Program-made: the position numbers and the translations under genes
The notes under the pieces: generated by a model
The model's database searches: none
Told to the model about the DNA's origin: nothing
What the model saw: the letters and a program-made list of their open reading frames with translations, nothing else
From: Basidiobolus meristosporus CBS 931.73
Taxonomy: Eukaryota; Basidiobolomycota; Basidiobolomycetes; Basidiobolales; Basidiobolaceae
Reading direction: 5' to 3'
Assembly (NCBI GenBank): GCA_002104905.1
Contig: MCFE01000004.1
Coordinates: forward strand, 62,001-126,000
Length of the DNA stretch: 64,000 nt
Shown here: in pieces, positions 1-11,738 of the stretch
Layout: every line of letters starts with the position of its first letter
Position numbering within the stretch: the first letter of the stretch is position 1

Positions 1-316
1 GAGTCGAAATAAACTGATATCCACTACAGCTTCTTTTGCTTGTTGCTCTCGTACTGGCCATATAGCTGTGCATAATATTGACTTCGACGCTTTCTGCATC
101 ACTGTTTGATATTGATGACAAAGCGAGCAGATACTCTCCAAATTGGGTTAAACCACGCCAATGCTTCCCCTTACTTTGATCAACAGGTTTGAATCCTTCT
201 AATACGTAACATGTCAAAGCGAATGGACTTTTTAGTAATAATAATTCATTGAGCACCAGTCGATTTCTGTATCGTCACTTCTGAAACGGTAGCAAGAGTG
301 ATACAGGTTCGATGCC

Positions 317-2304
317 CTAACAGATTGTGGCCGAAGTGTATTGGTGTTGAACAATTGATCCCGAGTTGTCGTGGCTTCCATGCCAACTGGTGGAAACAAT
401 CTTTGGAAGATAAGGGTGCCAGCTGACATCTCGAGTAACAGCCCGGCGGGAGATGGGCCTTGTAGAATCTCTACTGGTCGCCGCACCAACGTTGAGAGTC
501 TGGACAATGTCTCCAGCAAGATTGAAGACTCGGACCTTGCCATCCTCTGAACCTGTATACAGATATCTTTGGCCAGTATTATGCAACGGAGAGAAATGGC
601 AACGAATCAGCGTCTTGAGGACTCGGTGACCCCTGTAAGTCATCACCGAGCAGTCATTTGGATGTCGGAATCTTCTTGGGCCTGGATACTCCATGAAGCG
701 ATAATCCCAATGGCAGCGGAAATCCAATCGCTCTGAACTGTCAAACTGACTGGCAGTCATCATGTTCCTTCAAAATAAGGAAATATCAGAGAGGATCTCC
801 CGCTATCGTTAGATTGGAATAGAGCTCAAACCTGATATCCCACAGCTTCATGGTTTGGTCTTTCGAGTTGGTCAAGCAATAGCGACCATCTCCTTTGGAG
901 GCAACAAAAGTGATCCCTTCGCTATGGCCCACCAAGGCGCCTGCGGGACGACTCCCTTTCCCCTTCATCGATCTTCGATCCCTAGTCAACGAGGATAAGC
1001 ATCGGGAGTGACGAGTTTCGCGATGAAATGACCAACCAAACTTTCACAAACGAGTCATCACTTCCACTAAAAAGAACATGAGTCGATGCTGGATCGGCAA
1101 AACAAACTGCATTCACCTCATCCTCATGACCAGCGCTTCTGGAAACTACCTTACGAGTTTCAACATCATATACTGGAGACGGGTCAGACCAGATCGTGTT
1201 GGATCGACTAAATAGGAGACATACTGTATATTCTTGCATCACTCGCCCCGGCTACAATCTCACGAGCATCTCCGGAGAACCTAATGGACCACAGCTATAG
1301 GCGATACTGATTAAACGATGTGCAACGCTGCTGATCAAATGACTTCTACAAACCCCAAAACCGGGATATTCATCTCTCCCGAAGTCAAGAGCATGCTGCG
1401 TGTCGTCATGTGGGTCGGTCTTCGCCATATATAGTACAGGAGAGATAGAGGAATATATGATCCATTGATTGTCCGAGCTTAGCGAGGCATCTTTTTGGGC
1501 AACAACGATAAGCGGCTAGTCTGAGACGGATGAGTAAGCAACAATCCATACCTGTGATGGTCCACCGGCCTACGAATATTCCATACATATTAGTAAACAC
1601 CACATGACAAGGATTCGCTGCGATGCATGCTACCTGTTTCACCAACGATGACTTTGGTTTCCACAAACTCTGGCCCAGTAGTGTCGTATATATGGACAAG
1701 AAAATCCTGTCCACAAGCGTAAAAGAAGGTTCTGGGAATATTGTTAGCGCCAACTCGGTATTTGAAAGCAAGCCTACACCATACCCGTCCTCCGAAAATT
1801 GCCCAGAGTATGGGCGTGAATCGTAGTGTGCAACCACCTGACCTCTTCCGGAAGGACGATAGTTCTATTGTAGATCACAAGGTCAGAAGCTAACTTTAGG
1901 GGGTAGAAGGGACCTTTCCAAACCTTTGAGACAGGGGCTTTAAGAAAATAGCTGGGCATGCATTCTCGAGCTATGAGCTTGTCCACCACGTTGACAGATG
2001 TCCTTCGTCTGCCTATGATGTTTTGAGGGTTTACATAAGCATCGGAATAGCCGAACTCGCCGGAGGCTCGTAGTTCATGGCTCTTCTTCAACGCTTCTTT
2101 TTTCTCGAGTTTGCTTTGAATAGGGGTGTAAGTGGCTATGGGGGCTTCCTCCTGCTCGGAGCTATAGAGCTCGTATTCCGAATCAGTACTGTACTCCTCT
2201 TCCATCGCAGCCATATCTCCGTCAAAGGCTTCTTGATATTCATCTGACACATCTTCGTATTCATCACCACTTTCAAAGAACGCTAACTCAAACCACGAAC
2301 TCAT
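317..2304 (-). CDS. DCAF11: WD40-repeat protein of the LEC14B / DCAF11 (WDR23) family, one apparent frameshift
   Basis: Spliced gene read from 2304 down to 317. Exons I can join: 2304-1785, 1731-1634, 1569-1552, 1490-1354, 1294-1225, 1172-1037, 981-832, 767-317; every junction keeps phase. After an acidic N-terminus (residues about 10-60) come WD repeats with family blocks such as HEDEVNAVCFAD, FSGSDDSFVKVWDRRSM, GHSEGITF, SKDQTMKLWDIR, YRGHRVLKTLIRCHFSP and DVSWHPYLP. DCAF11 proteins are substrate receptors of CUL4-DDB1 ubiquitin ligases; that role here is inferred from family. About 526 residues are expected. Exon 1 is odd: the frame carrying ...YNRTIVLP does not run into the frame carrying VVAHYDSRPYSGQFSEDG. 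One base is missing near 1855, through a real mutation or a sequence error. Exon 3 is only 18 nt. The family call is secure; the plant LEC14B name fits as well as DCAF11. Confidence 0.88.
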
Positions 2305-2692
2305 GGCTACTGTTGAGAACTAGAACTGTATTCAAGGAATATAATGTAATGGCCCAACGGTGACTGTTCATTTTGGAGGTTCATCAAATTCCTAGGATGA
2401 GTCAGTCATATGACCATTTTTTCTCCACACTGCGGTACAAACGCATTAGTAATCCAGACCGTCATCGAGATTCGAGCTTACATAACCAGCATGAGGTGAA
2501 TGAGTTCAATGAAATGTTTTTATGAGAATACAAAGATGCATGGGACATAGGAAACAACGACTGAAATGGCCTTGGTTCAAATGAAGAGAGATTCTCCGGG
2601 GAAATAAAAATGAAATTAAAGAAATCCATCAAAGAGATGAAGGCAAGCTTTGTTGTCTAAATGCAAGGGATGTGGACCGAGTCAAGGCAAGT

Positions 2693-3547
2693 CTATTTGC
2701 CATCAGCGGTGACAGGTTTAGCTCCATACAAGCCAATGTTGGTCTCCTTCATGAGGGAGATGATTCTTTCCATTTCTTTATCTACATCGGCATTCAATTC
2801 CTCACGAGTGATGTTCTTGCCTGCCAGCACTTTGTTTAATTTACGTTGGAATTTGGATTCGGCTTGGTTCCTGTTCATCACTTTCTTGAATTCGTCTTTG
2901 GTCATCTTCTTGTTGAGGTTCAACTTGTCTTTCTCAACTGGCAGGGGGACCATGTTTTCTTTTTGCAACTGCTTGTAAGCAAGTGACTTGAGGAACAGGT
3001 TGTACTTCAAATCCTGTGGTCCGTCGATATATTCAATGATAGCCATAGGTGCGTTATCGCCATAACGGTTGCCGAATTTCCAGATACGAGTGTAGCCTCC
3101 GGGACGGGTCTTGAAACGCTCGGCCAATTCATAGAGCTTGGGAAGCGACTCGGGGTGTTCCTATTAATGAGAGTGGGTTAGACATCCGCATGTCTTGCAG
3201 GGAACTTCGATGTCCCATATTGATATATCTGAAGCCACTTACTCTAAGGAAAGCTCGAGCCAACTGTTTGCCCTTCTCATCTTGACGTTTGGCATAAGTA
3301 ACCATCTATAGAGATATAGAGTGAGCAACAGAATACAACTGAACCGAAAACGTGGAAGCGGTCAAACGAAACTGCAAACGCTGAAGAGAAAACTTACTCT
3401 CTCCGCAACACGTCGTAATTCCTTGGCTTTTGGAAGAGTCGTCTTGATTCTCCCTTGAAGAATCAAGGAAGTGGTCATATTACGAAGCATGGCCACGCGG
3501 TGAGACCATTTTTTGTTGAGTCTGCGAAAGTGTTTTCCGTGATGCAT
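2693..3547 (-). CDS. MRPL17: Mitochondrial large-subunit ribosomal protein bL17m
   Basis: Three exons, 3547-3398, 3305-3243 and 3160-2693, join in phase to 226 residues. The N-terminus [17 protein letters not shown], then [20 protein letters not shown] and [16 protein letters not shown], match the bacterial L17 core. [20 protein letters not shown] is the second signature, just after the family's usual variable loop. The C-terminal tail of about 100 residues (lysine-rich, likely helical) is typical of mitochondrial forms and absent from bacteria. bL17 sits near the exit tunnel of the large subunit. I start at the ATG at 3547, because the three codons before it open with GTG and the family begins at M-(R/H)-H. 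The protein is divergent from UBA3, with about 290 bp between the two start codons. Confidence 0.93.
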
Positions 3548-3836
3548 TCTGCCCACTTAGTCTCCAACTTGAACCAGGCAAAACCTAAACACGTCAAGAA
3601 CTAGCGAAAATCTTAGCGGGTTAATATTCAAAAATCAAAATTTTTCTCTCCAGCACCCCTACCACTGTTGAATAGTCACAGCAGCGAAAAGTTGCCTGAT
3701 CCATTGATGCTTAACATCGTGCTAATCCATGGATCCTGTTTAATTTCGCTTAATCCATCTGTATATTGACGTAACAGTGTGGCAGCAGATTTAAGATTGA
3801 ATAATAGAACGAGCAACCATCAACAGCAATAAACGT
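3548..3836. promoter_or_regulatory. Divergent intergenic region between bL17m and UBA3
   Basis: 289 bp separate the two outward-facing start codons, so both promoters must fit here or overlap the 5' ends. The half nearest bL17m is A/T-rich with a run of T and pyrimidines (AAAATTTTTCTCTCC). I see no clear TATA box at a suitable distance from either gene, which would suit two housekeeping promoters. Shared regulation is inference. Confidence 0.45.
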
Positions 3837-5589
3837 ATGAGTGACATGCAAACTGATTCTGTTGAGGAAATGGCGACTCCACCTGAAGTCAACGTAGACT
3901 GGAAAGGTCGTTGGGCAAATATACGAAAAGTGCTGGACAGGACCGGGCCCTTCAGTCATCCCGATTTCGCCCCGGGAGAAGAAGTATTCTTAGACTCCCG
4001 CCTGGTTGAAGTCAACAGCCTGTTAATTGTCGTACTTCTAGGTCAGAACTTTCCTCCGCCAGTGCAAAATTCTTGTCATTGGTGCAGGCGGCTTGGGCTG
4101 CGAAATCCTGAAGAACCTCGCTCTGAGCGGATTCTCCGATATTCACGTAATTGACATGGACACCATTGACGTCAGCAACCTAAACCGCCAGTTCTTATTC
4201 AGGTGGCAGTTGATTACGATCTTGAAGTAGCTTTTGCTTCACCCAGACTTACCATATTTAACACGTGTTGCATATCAGACCAAGTGATGTGGGAAGACCG
4301 AAAGCCATCGTGGCCGCCGAGTTTATAATGAAGCGTGTAGAAGGGGTCAAAGTAACACCGTAAGCATCTTTAGGACGTGAAATCCTCTATCTTCATACGA
4401 TATCAACCCAATTGAAATATACAGATATTTTGGCAAAATCCAAGACAAAGACGATGAATATTACTCGCAATTCCAACTTGTTATTTGCGGATTGGATTCG
4501 GTAGAAGCAAGAAGATGGATCAACGCTACACTGGTGAACATGGTGGACGATGAAGTTCCGGAGAGTATCAAGCCGCTCATTGATGGTGGAACTGAGGGTA
4601 TGGTTGCGCACGCTACGCCTACACCTTGGCAGAGACTTTAATTGTTTGTGACATAGGCTTCAAAGGACAGGCTCGTGTGATTCTGCCCACCATCTCGTCA
4701 TGCTACGAGTGCTCACTGGACATGCTGAACAAGCCGACCACCTATCCCATCTGTACCATCGCAAACACCCCTCGATTGCCAGAGCACTGTATCGAATGGG
4801 CCTCTGTCTTGGAATGGCCCAAGGTTCATGGAGGTAAAGAGCATAGCAATACTCAGCTTGGCGATCGTATTCTTATCGACCCGATACAGATAAAAAACTT
4901 GACACTGATGATCCGGCACACATTAAATGGCTTTTTGATACCGCCTCGGCTCGCGCTAAGCAATTCGACATCACAGGCGTTACCTACACGCTTACACAGG
5001 GGGTTGTCAAAAACATCATCCCTGCTATAGCATCGACCAACGCAGTGATAGCAGGTAACTCCCTCGAGATCCTCTACTTGGTGATCGTCCACTAATACGA
5101 ACCCACCCTACAAAGCCGCCTGTACCAATGAAGCATTCAAGATAGCAACAAGCTCGGTGCCTTACCTGGACAACTACATGATGTACACTGGGAACGAGAG
5201 TGTCTACACATACACTTTCCAGCACCAGCGTAAGCCTGACTGTAGCGTGTGCGGCACAGTCTCCGTGACCGTCCAAGTCAATCCTGAATGGACTCTGCTC
5301 GAGTTTATCGAGTATCTGACTGAAAACCCTGACATGTAAGTAGACCTAGCAGATCTTCCTGAAATCCCACCGACACTCATCCAATTCCAGCCAACTCAAG
5401 AAGCCCAGTCTACGTCTACCATCACAATCCTTGTACATGCAAGCCCCTCCTGCATTGGAGCAAGCAACTCGTCTCAACCTTACCAAGCAGATGAAGGACC
5501 TGGTCCAAGTGGGCGATGAAATCACAGTTACTGATCTGACTCTACCTATTAGCATGACGATTAAAGTGGAAATTAGCAAGGTTTGTTGA
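3837..5589 (+). CDS. UBA3: NEDD8-activating enzyme E1 catalytic subunit (UBA3)
   Basis: Eight exons join in phase: 3837-4004, 4063-4202, 4279-4359, 4425-4597, 4657-4833, 4890-5054, 5116-5335, 5391-5589, giving about 440 residues against about 460 in human. Seen in order: [18 protein letters not shown]; the nucleotide-binding loop [42 protein letters not shown]; the zinc pair CYEC with CSVC further on; the catalytic-cysteine block [38 protein letters not shown]; and a C-terminal ubiquitin-fold domain ending in DGDEI-like [16 protein letters not shown]. With its ULA1/APPBP1 partner, UBA3 adenylates NEDD8/Rub1 and passes it to UBC12 for cullin neddylation. All key residues are present. Notably, the neighbouring WD40 gene may encode a cullin-4 receptor, but proximity of the two is probably chance. 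Confidence 0.95.
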
Positions 5590-6244
5590 GTATTTGGCAG
5601 TATGCGCAATAAAGTGTTACCATAGTCAAATAAATACATCAATGTCCCCTGCAGTGCCACAAACCAACGGCCATTTCCAAGGACGTTGCTGGTGTTGACA
5701 TTGTTGATGGGAGCATACTTACGTAAGAGTGCTGCGTGATGTATTTGGAAGGAGAAGGATGGATTGCCACTGCATGTTGGCCTGCACGAGTGGCAGCCAC
5801 CCTACCCGATGCAAGCAGTGTTGCTCATTCTCGATGATCGCTAACCTGCTCCTACTTGAAATGTATCTGAGCCTTGCTAATATATCAGGATATGGAACCT
5901 CATAATGAACAGCATCAGGCTCCTACAAGTGTATCAGGTGAATGCACATTTCTCATCAATCCCCCATTCACCGATTGGTTTTTATTTTTCCAGATTCATG
6001 AAATTACCCTGATCTCTCTACGCAATGAAATTGCCAATCAATTCGGTTGGTTGCACTTGGGGGATTGTTATTTATATACCATGGCTGCCGCCGCTACTGA
6101 CATTGGTTCTTTACGTGATCGCTCTCTCCTCACGTATCTTCATCTTGTTTGTGTATATTTGTATATCTTTCGTGCTAAACATTAAATACCCTTTTGGTGA
6201 ACTCTATTTGTATTAAATAATCAACTCGCGTGTTTTCGGAAGCC
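5590..6244 (+). other. Intergenic region between UBA3 and the next gene, possible unassigned exons
   Basis: No convincing gene. It holds the UBA3 3' UTR (AATAAA-like signals around 5608 and 5630). Two short segments with exon-like borders are visible: 5656-5724 (after CCCTGCAG, before GTAAGAG) and 5890-5937 (after ATATCAG, before GTGAATGC, with a later TTTTTCCAG). They could be exons of a small unrecognised gene or alternative 3' exons, but the phases do not join convincingly. The upstream part of the next gene's promoter also lies here. Confidence 0.3.
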
Positions 6245-7102
6245 ATGCTTTTCCAACACACCACTCAACGTCAACTACCGTTTGGAGGGTCTTGCGGCTC
6301 TCCCGTCAAGTCCAAGAACTCTTCGTTGGACCTGGATCTACCAAGATTCAACCGCCTACCAACTCCTCTGAACGGTGACATTAAGCTGCCTTATAAGTTC
6401 CTTGCGTACGACTCGAACGATATCATCGCACCGGCTCCTAAAAAGCCTCACTGCGGTGACCAAAATATGTACAAGCCGGGCCCCACCCGCGCCTCCTCAA
6501 CCTGGAGTTTATCCACTTTGGACGAGGACAGTGATGAAGATACATTCGAGGCTGACTTGAAAGCGAAGCTGCCTGAGTGGTAAGCTCCCTTCAAAATCCC
6601 TCATTCAACCTTTCACTCATTCATAGTTGACAGGACTGCCGAGAACGACGCTTACGTGGAGCTCTTGCAAATAGTTAATAATGGAAGCCCTAAAACCTTT
6701 TACACTGCACCGGATTCTTCAGTCGAATTTCCGACGGATAGACGGCCTACTTTCGAAGCCGCTCAGCCTATGTCTATCGAGAAGAAACAAAGACGCCTCG
6801 ATGATTGTGGAGACCACACCATAGGCTATGGTGAACTCCTGGGTCGTTCTCCTATCTGTAGAACTCAAAATCCTCTTCCATTGGATTCCATGTTCTCACT
6901 CAAGGATATTTCACCAGAAGTCACCATGCGCTATCCACCGAACGAATCGACCGCTATGGCGAGGGGAAATACAAGTGAAATCAAGTCCAACGCAAGCTTG
7001 ATTAGAGCGAATCCACTTGCGCTCTCCTTCCGTAAGATCCATTTACGCCCCAGATCGCTTAGTGTTGGCGCTCGGTCAGGCCAAGCCGGCGGCACTTTTT
7101 AA
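6245..7102 (+). CDS. Hypothetical protein, two exons, not recognised
   Basis: Exon 1 is 6245-6579 and exon 2 is 6634-7102, joined across a 54-bp GTAAGC...GACAG intron in phase, giving about 267 residues. The open frame runs further upstream only from a GTG, so I start at the first ATG (6245). The protein is hydrophilic, rich in Ser and Pro, with no signal peptide or membrane segment. Visible stretches are an early SSLDLDLPRFNRLPTPL, an acidic DEDSDEDTFEAD before the intron, and a basic C-terminus with RKIHLRPRSLSVGARSG, a possible kinase-site or nuclear-signal tail. I do not recognise a domain. Retention of a long frame on both sides of a good intron argues that the gene is real. A disordered regulatory protein is the best guess. 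Confidence 0.6.
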
Positions 7103-7591
7103 TCGAGCCTCAACCGACACAAGGGGAATATTGCGCCACTCGCATATTTCGTAATCATCACCCAGATCTGGTGGCCCTTGTATATACTTCTAAACTATAT
7201 TTTTCACCTTCGTCTATTGCTATATTTTGAATTTAGTTCTCCCCCCCCCCACTCACAAAACCTGTGGTCATATATATATATATAGTTATATAGTTACATC
7301 AGGACCATGCGCTGAACAAGCAGTACATGGTTTGGATAGAATCACTCTAGTTGTCATATACTTTCCATCAATCCCACTGGCACTCAAACATTTGCTCAAC
7401 ATTGCCCCCCTCACCACCTCCCTTCTCCTGATATAAGCGCATTTTATACATATTTGAAACATGGTCAGGCTAACCGCTAGAATGGTTTACGTCATTGACT
7501 AGGTAAATAAAATGAAGTCCGTTGCGAATATATCCTTTATTAACGAGAAAGTGAACTAATAGGTACAGAGTGAATAGTAATTAAATCCTCT
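7103..7591. other. Convergent intergenic region with short AT repeat
   Basis: This is the space between the 3' ends of the hypothetical gene (+) and the kinase gene (-). It contains a C-run (7241-7250) and a TA dinucleotide tract near 7268-7284. No gene seen; short frames here lack support. Confidence 0.6.
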
Positions 7592-9049
7592 TCAATTGCC
7601 AGGAAATCCCTGATCCTTCAACACTCGAAATTGTTCCAACCGTTGCATTCCGTACTTGAAATAGTCAAATTCAATTCCGGATTGTGATGCCTGAACAAGG
7701 CCCCAAAGCCCCCAAAGGAGGTGAGAGGCGGGCGCAAACTGATTCACCTCTTTGTAGAGCTTCTCGATCTTCTCCTGGCTGGATGGCTCGGACTCTCCTA
7801 CGCTGCTGAATTGCTTCTCCGCTTCGACATAGGCCGAAAGGAAATTGTACTGCTCCTCCTTGCTTGGGTATTTGTCGAGGCGCAGAAAGTGTGGCTCCTC
7901 CGAGAGGTAGTCTGCCGTCCATTCGCAGAAGTGGTTGGCGATATCGTAGGCTCGATAGTTATACCCTGAGTACTCGAAGTCGATCACAATCAGCTCGTTG
8001 GTTTTTTTGGCTCGAAGAATGTTGCCATACTGAGTCTAGAGTGGATGAAACGCGATGTTAGTGATTGGAAGGTGGTCTTGTCTATTAGCAATACTTCATA
8101 CATCATTGTGTGCGAAAACGACTGGTGATTCGAGCTCGGATAATGCGTCTTGGAATGCATCTATCTCATCCCCCAGTTTGACTAGATCGAACGCCTCTAA
8201 ACGATCGCGAGCTTCTGGATCCCGTTGGGCGACTAATGAGGCGGCCTTGATGGCCAATGGATACCACTTATCAATGCTTAGCCACATCTCTGGTACGAAA
8301 TCTTCCTCAGGCGGATATATTGATACAACAGTGTGCAGTTGCATTAAGCGCCTTGCAATATGCCGCGAGATGGAAGGATCCCTAATGTCATCCCTGGTCA
8401 GGGTAGTTGAATCAATATATTCCTCCAATCTACCATTGCGGAAGAGCCCCAGAAGCTTGGGGCCGATACCCAAGGAGGATAGTCTGCTGAGCCAGCAGAG
8501 TTCTTTGTCTCTGATGAAGAGCTGATCGACACCTTCGCCGTAAACACGCAGCAGTATCTTCTGAACCCCTCCTTCGGGTTTGTGTTTTTTAGCTGGCCCT
8601 TCGACCAAGAATACGCAATTGGTCAGAGCACCACTGATACGATGCAGCTTCACATCCGACACTTCGGCGTGGCCCCAGCTAGGAATCAGGCTGCGAATAA
8701 GCTCCGTTACCTTTATCTGCAGTACCTCTGGGTTCTTCAATGTCCTGAGCACAAGACTGGTTAGTTTAAGACGAAGATATTAGAAAAATCGACATAAGCC
8801 TGACTTTAGGTCCAATATCATATCAGAGTTGGGGATGGGCTCCGCCTTGATCTCTCCATTTGCTGAATTCGGACGACTGTGACGACCAAAGCTGTTTCTT
8901 CTGGGAGTATGTGGGCGTTTATGACCCCATGTTGGGAGAATAGCCTTGAATGTTTTACGGGCGCCCCTGGCCAAAGCTTTTCTCAGCCCGAAGTGGTAAA
9001 GATGATGATGATGTTTATCTACGGAGTTCTCTTTAATACTGGTAGACAT
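7592..9049 (-). CDS. Choline/ethanolamine kinase family protein
   Basis: Three exons, 9049-8805, 8756-8102 and 8035-7592, join in phase to about 447 residues. The second exon has no ATG near its start, so the upstream exon beginning at ATG 9049 is needed. Visible family motifs: a Gly-rich loop RISGALTNCVFLVEG (about residues 120-135), the phosphotransferase motif FAHNDTQYGNILR, formed across the last intron and containing the catalytic Asp, then IVIDFEYSGYNYRAYDIANHFCEW, the second Brenner/choline-kinase motif. The enzyme phosphorylates choline and/or ethanolamine in the first step of the Kennedy pathway to PC and PE. Sequence alone does not settle which substrate. The N-terminal about 80 residues (His-run, basic, APxxGH repeats) are extra to the core and likely regulatory. 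No key residue is missing. Confidence 0.92.
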
Positions 9050-10787
9050 ACTTTCTATTGAAATGTATAATAATCTAAGATGGTGAATTCAGAGGATATC
9101 TATGTGCATATATTTGGGGTGGATGTGAGGACCAGGTGCAACACTGCTGCTACGCTAGTTCTTGTATACAAAGGAGAAATAATGAGGAACGTGCAATACC
9201 TTAAGTTGAGCCTAGTATATATGAATGGGGTACGTTATTTAGTATTGGATGCTTCTTGTTACAACGTATGTGCCAGTGTATGTGTTGATATGCGTATATA
9301 TAGACAGAAGTTTCTTTAGGTGGTTGTGCACTTGTGGAGGGAAAATGAGTATGGAGAAGAGAGAGAGCTGAATATCTGCCGGACAGGGATTCACTCAGAA
9401 GATAAAATATATTTGCCAATCGTGGTAATCTGGCTTGTTTCACAGCCTTGGATTTTTTCGAAATTAGACAATAATTTTAGTTTGACCAAGCAATTCTGAC
9501 AATATTACTCGACCGCTCTATTCATGTGATAGGATGACTAGCGTACGTAGGGTTAGAAAGGAAATTTACATGATGGACAGCTGACACGTATCTTGGCGGA
9601 CACATAGGCGTCACTGCGTCGCGCAGCCTTAGCTGCACGAAACGTTTCGAACAGTCTTTCTCTCTTTTAATACTGCAAGGCAACATCTCTAGAAGACCCT
9701 CCTGGAGGCGACTATTTCAAGCCAATAATTTTCGAAATGAAACGTTTCACGTTTAAGGTTTAATACGTACAATCATCAGGACCAATTAAATAAGAATGAA
9801 TGCGCCGTTATCCGTCAGTTGTTATCATGAAATGTGCCAATTTCTGGTTTGCTAAAGAATCAATTGCATCTATCCAATTTGGGAAAATGAAATTTCAGGA
9901 TTAACTTTATGCAAGCTCCACTGGTAAATTGGTTTACTTAGTTAACCTTTAGGTGATAGCATGACCTCAGCTGAGATCCCCAAACTAAATATGTTAATCG
10001 ATTTATATGTTAAAAATATAACCAAATAAAGGTACTTTATTCACACACTATGCCATTTAGTCCAAGAGGATTAAGTGGGCAGCAATCCTAATAATGGTGA
10101 CATTTATCATGGGATACGCGGAGCCATAATATCTCTCCAGATTACTTAACTAGGTAGGTAGATCCGACAGCCCTATTTTACCCGAACATACCTAGCGAAT
10201 CAAGTATTATTTATAGATCGCGTGTATTTCGGAAATCAGAATCGAAAGGACTGTCAATAAGGCACCAGAAATGGTCAACTTAGTTAAAAGCTGAAACATA
10301 GTGCTTCTTTGGTACGGTATGTCAAGCCCAAGGGTTGTTACTCCACACTACAGCCAGGTGGGCTCTTATCAGATTATACCTTTCCATGGCTGGTCCCTCG
10401 AATACTTAGCAAACTTCCGGGATTGAGACCGGGGATATGCGCGCTAATTAAGTAGACTCATACTATGTGCTAGATATCATTTACCCTTTGCCCGAGCTAA
10501 TTATTTAGCTAACGGAAAAACTTGGGAAGCATACTTGGGGCAGTATTATCGGATGCTTCCATATATGGCTGAAATCCCTTCACTCCTCAGTGACCATTGG
10601 TTCGGAGTAAGCGTTCCTAATATTCAAGCCAAATGGTTCCGGACTCCCCAACGAATAAATTTTACTAGTGTGACTATCTAGATGGTTTTCAAGAAGGGTT
10701 TTCAAGTAAGACAGTTTACCAATTATGAGCTATACACCACCGAATAAGGGAATACGAATCTTGGAAGTTATAGTTGGTCTTATAAGC
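9050..10787. other. 1.7-kb intergenic region
   Basis: No gene seen on either strand. The short frames near 9080-9443 have no recognisable product or codon bias. The part next to the kinase gene should hold its promoter; the part from 10.7 kb leads into the bHLH promoter. The rest is A/T-rich with no obvious repeat shared with the transposon part of the window. Confidence 0.6.
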
Positions 10788-10795
10788 TATAAATA
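10788..10795 (+). promoter_or_regulatory. TATA box (TATAAATA) of the bHLH gene
   Basis: TATAAATA lies about 95-100 bp upstream of the ATG at 10889 and is followed by a pyrimidine-rich stretch (TTTTACTTCTTCC) that could hold the transcription start. Confidence 0.5.
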
Positions 10796-10888
10796 CTGGC
10801 CCATACGCCAGCTGAACTTGTTCACTTTTACTTCTTCCGTCCCTCTGTAGTTAGGCTTTTAGAGAAGCATCTGTTACAGGATATCAAC

Positions 10889-11738
10889 ATGTCTAAGCAA
10901 GCTAATATGACATTGCTTCAGCAATTCTCTACTCAGCCATTCACCGTAATGGGTCCTAATGAAATAGAATTGAAGACAGAATCATTTGCCGAGCCATTGT
11001 TCCCAGCTGGTACAGTATTATGCAACCAATACCGCTGTTGAGTTTCTTAGCTTACGCCATCGTTTTTGAAAGCGGACAACTTTGGTTTTCCATCAATACC
11101 GGTGCCTAGTAATCTCGTTCCAACCACCAATACCAACTGTAATTGCTGGACACCATTGGACTCTCCGATTATTTCATCCCCATCTTCCGAGAACGGACTC
11201 CTAGAGATCCAAGAGTACAACAAGGAGGCATATGAGCAGGCATCTGGATGCTCACGCAAACGGACAAGACAATCTTTCTCAGAAGAAAGCGAGACCAACT
11301 CTGACGGTGGTGAAGATCATAGGTAAGTTTTCACCATCTTACTATATCGATACACATATGCTAATCAGCCTAATCAACCTAGCGTTTCTAACGCTGAAAT
11401 GAGACGCCAAATTCATATTCAATCAGAGCAAAAGCGTCGGGCGCAAATCAAAGATGGATTCGAGGAGCTCAAGAAGCATTTACCAAACTGTAGCAACAAG
11501 AAGATCAGCAAAGCATGCATCCTCGGGAAAAGTAAGGGCTTTCTTAAATGATTCATGGCCATACTCGACACTAACATGTACATCCACAGCCATCCAACAC
11601 TTGGAGAGCATGAAAGAGACCCAGATGGCCTTAATGACACAGCTTCAGATGATGCGAGCAGAGAATCAGAAGCTGCGTCAGTTTTATCAAGTCATACAAC
11701 AACAGCAACACCAACCGCAAGACAAATTGTTCCCATGA
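10889..11738 (+). CDS. bHLH(-zipper) transcription factor, Mlx/Mondo-like
   Basis: Starts at ATG 10889 (MSKQANMTLLQQF). Exon 3 (11383-11531) and exon 4 (11590-11738) are clear; exon 2 ends at 11322. The first intron is less certain: an acceptor at 11050 fits, with a phase-0 donor either at 11015 (only 36 bp) or about 70 bp further upstream. The basic region RRQIHIQSEQKRRAQIKDGF and helix 2 KKISKACILGKTIQHLESM resemble the Mlx/Mondo and SREBP side of the family, with E-x-x-R-R contacts for E-box DNA. A short coiled coil (LMTQLQMMRAENQKLRQF) and a Gln-run end the protein. Before the domain is a Ser/Pro/Thr-rich, acidic stretch with a basic KRTR patch. The partner and target genes cannot be read from sequence. 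Confidence 0.85.

Noticed and set aside
300-320. GGTTCGATGCCC as a tRNA T-arm
   Set aside because: It lies at the end of the WD40 coding sequence, and no matching acceptor or anticodon stem is found nearby.
7227-7436. Plus-strand frame with a long C-run and TA repeat
   Set aside because: Low-complexity 3' intergenic sequence between two convergent genes; no homology and no splice support.
9080-9443. Overlapping short frames on both strands upstream of the kinase gene
   Set aside because: They overlap on opposite strands, have no codon bias or motif, and lie where the kinase promoter should be.
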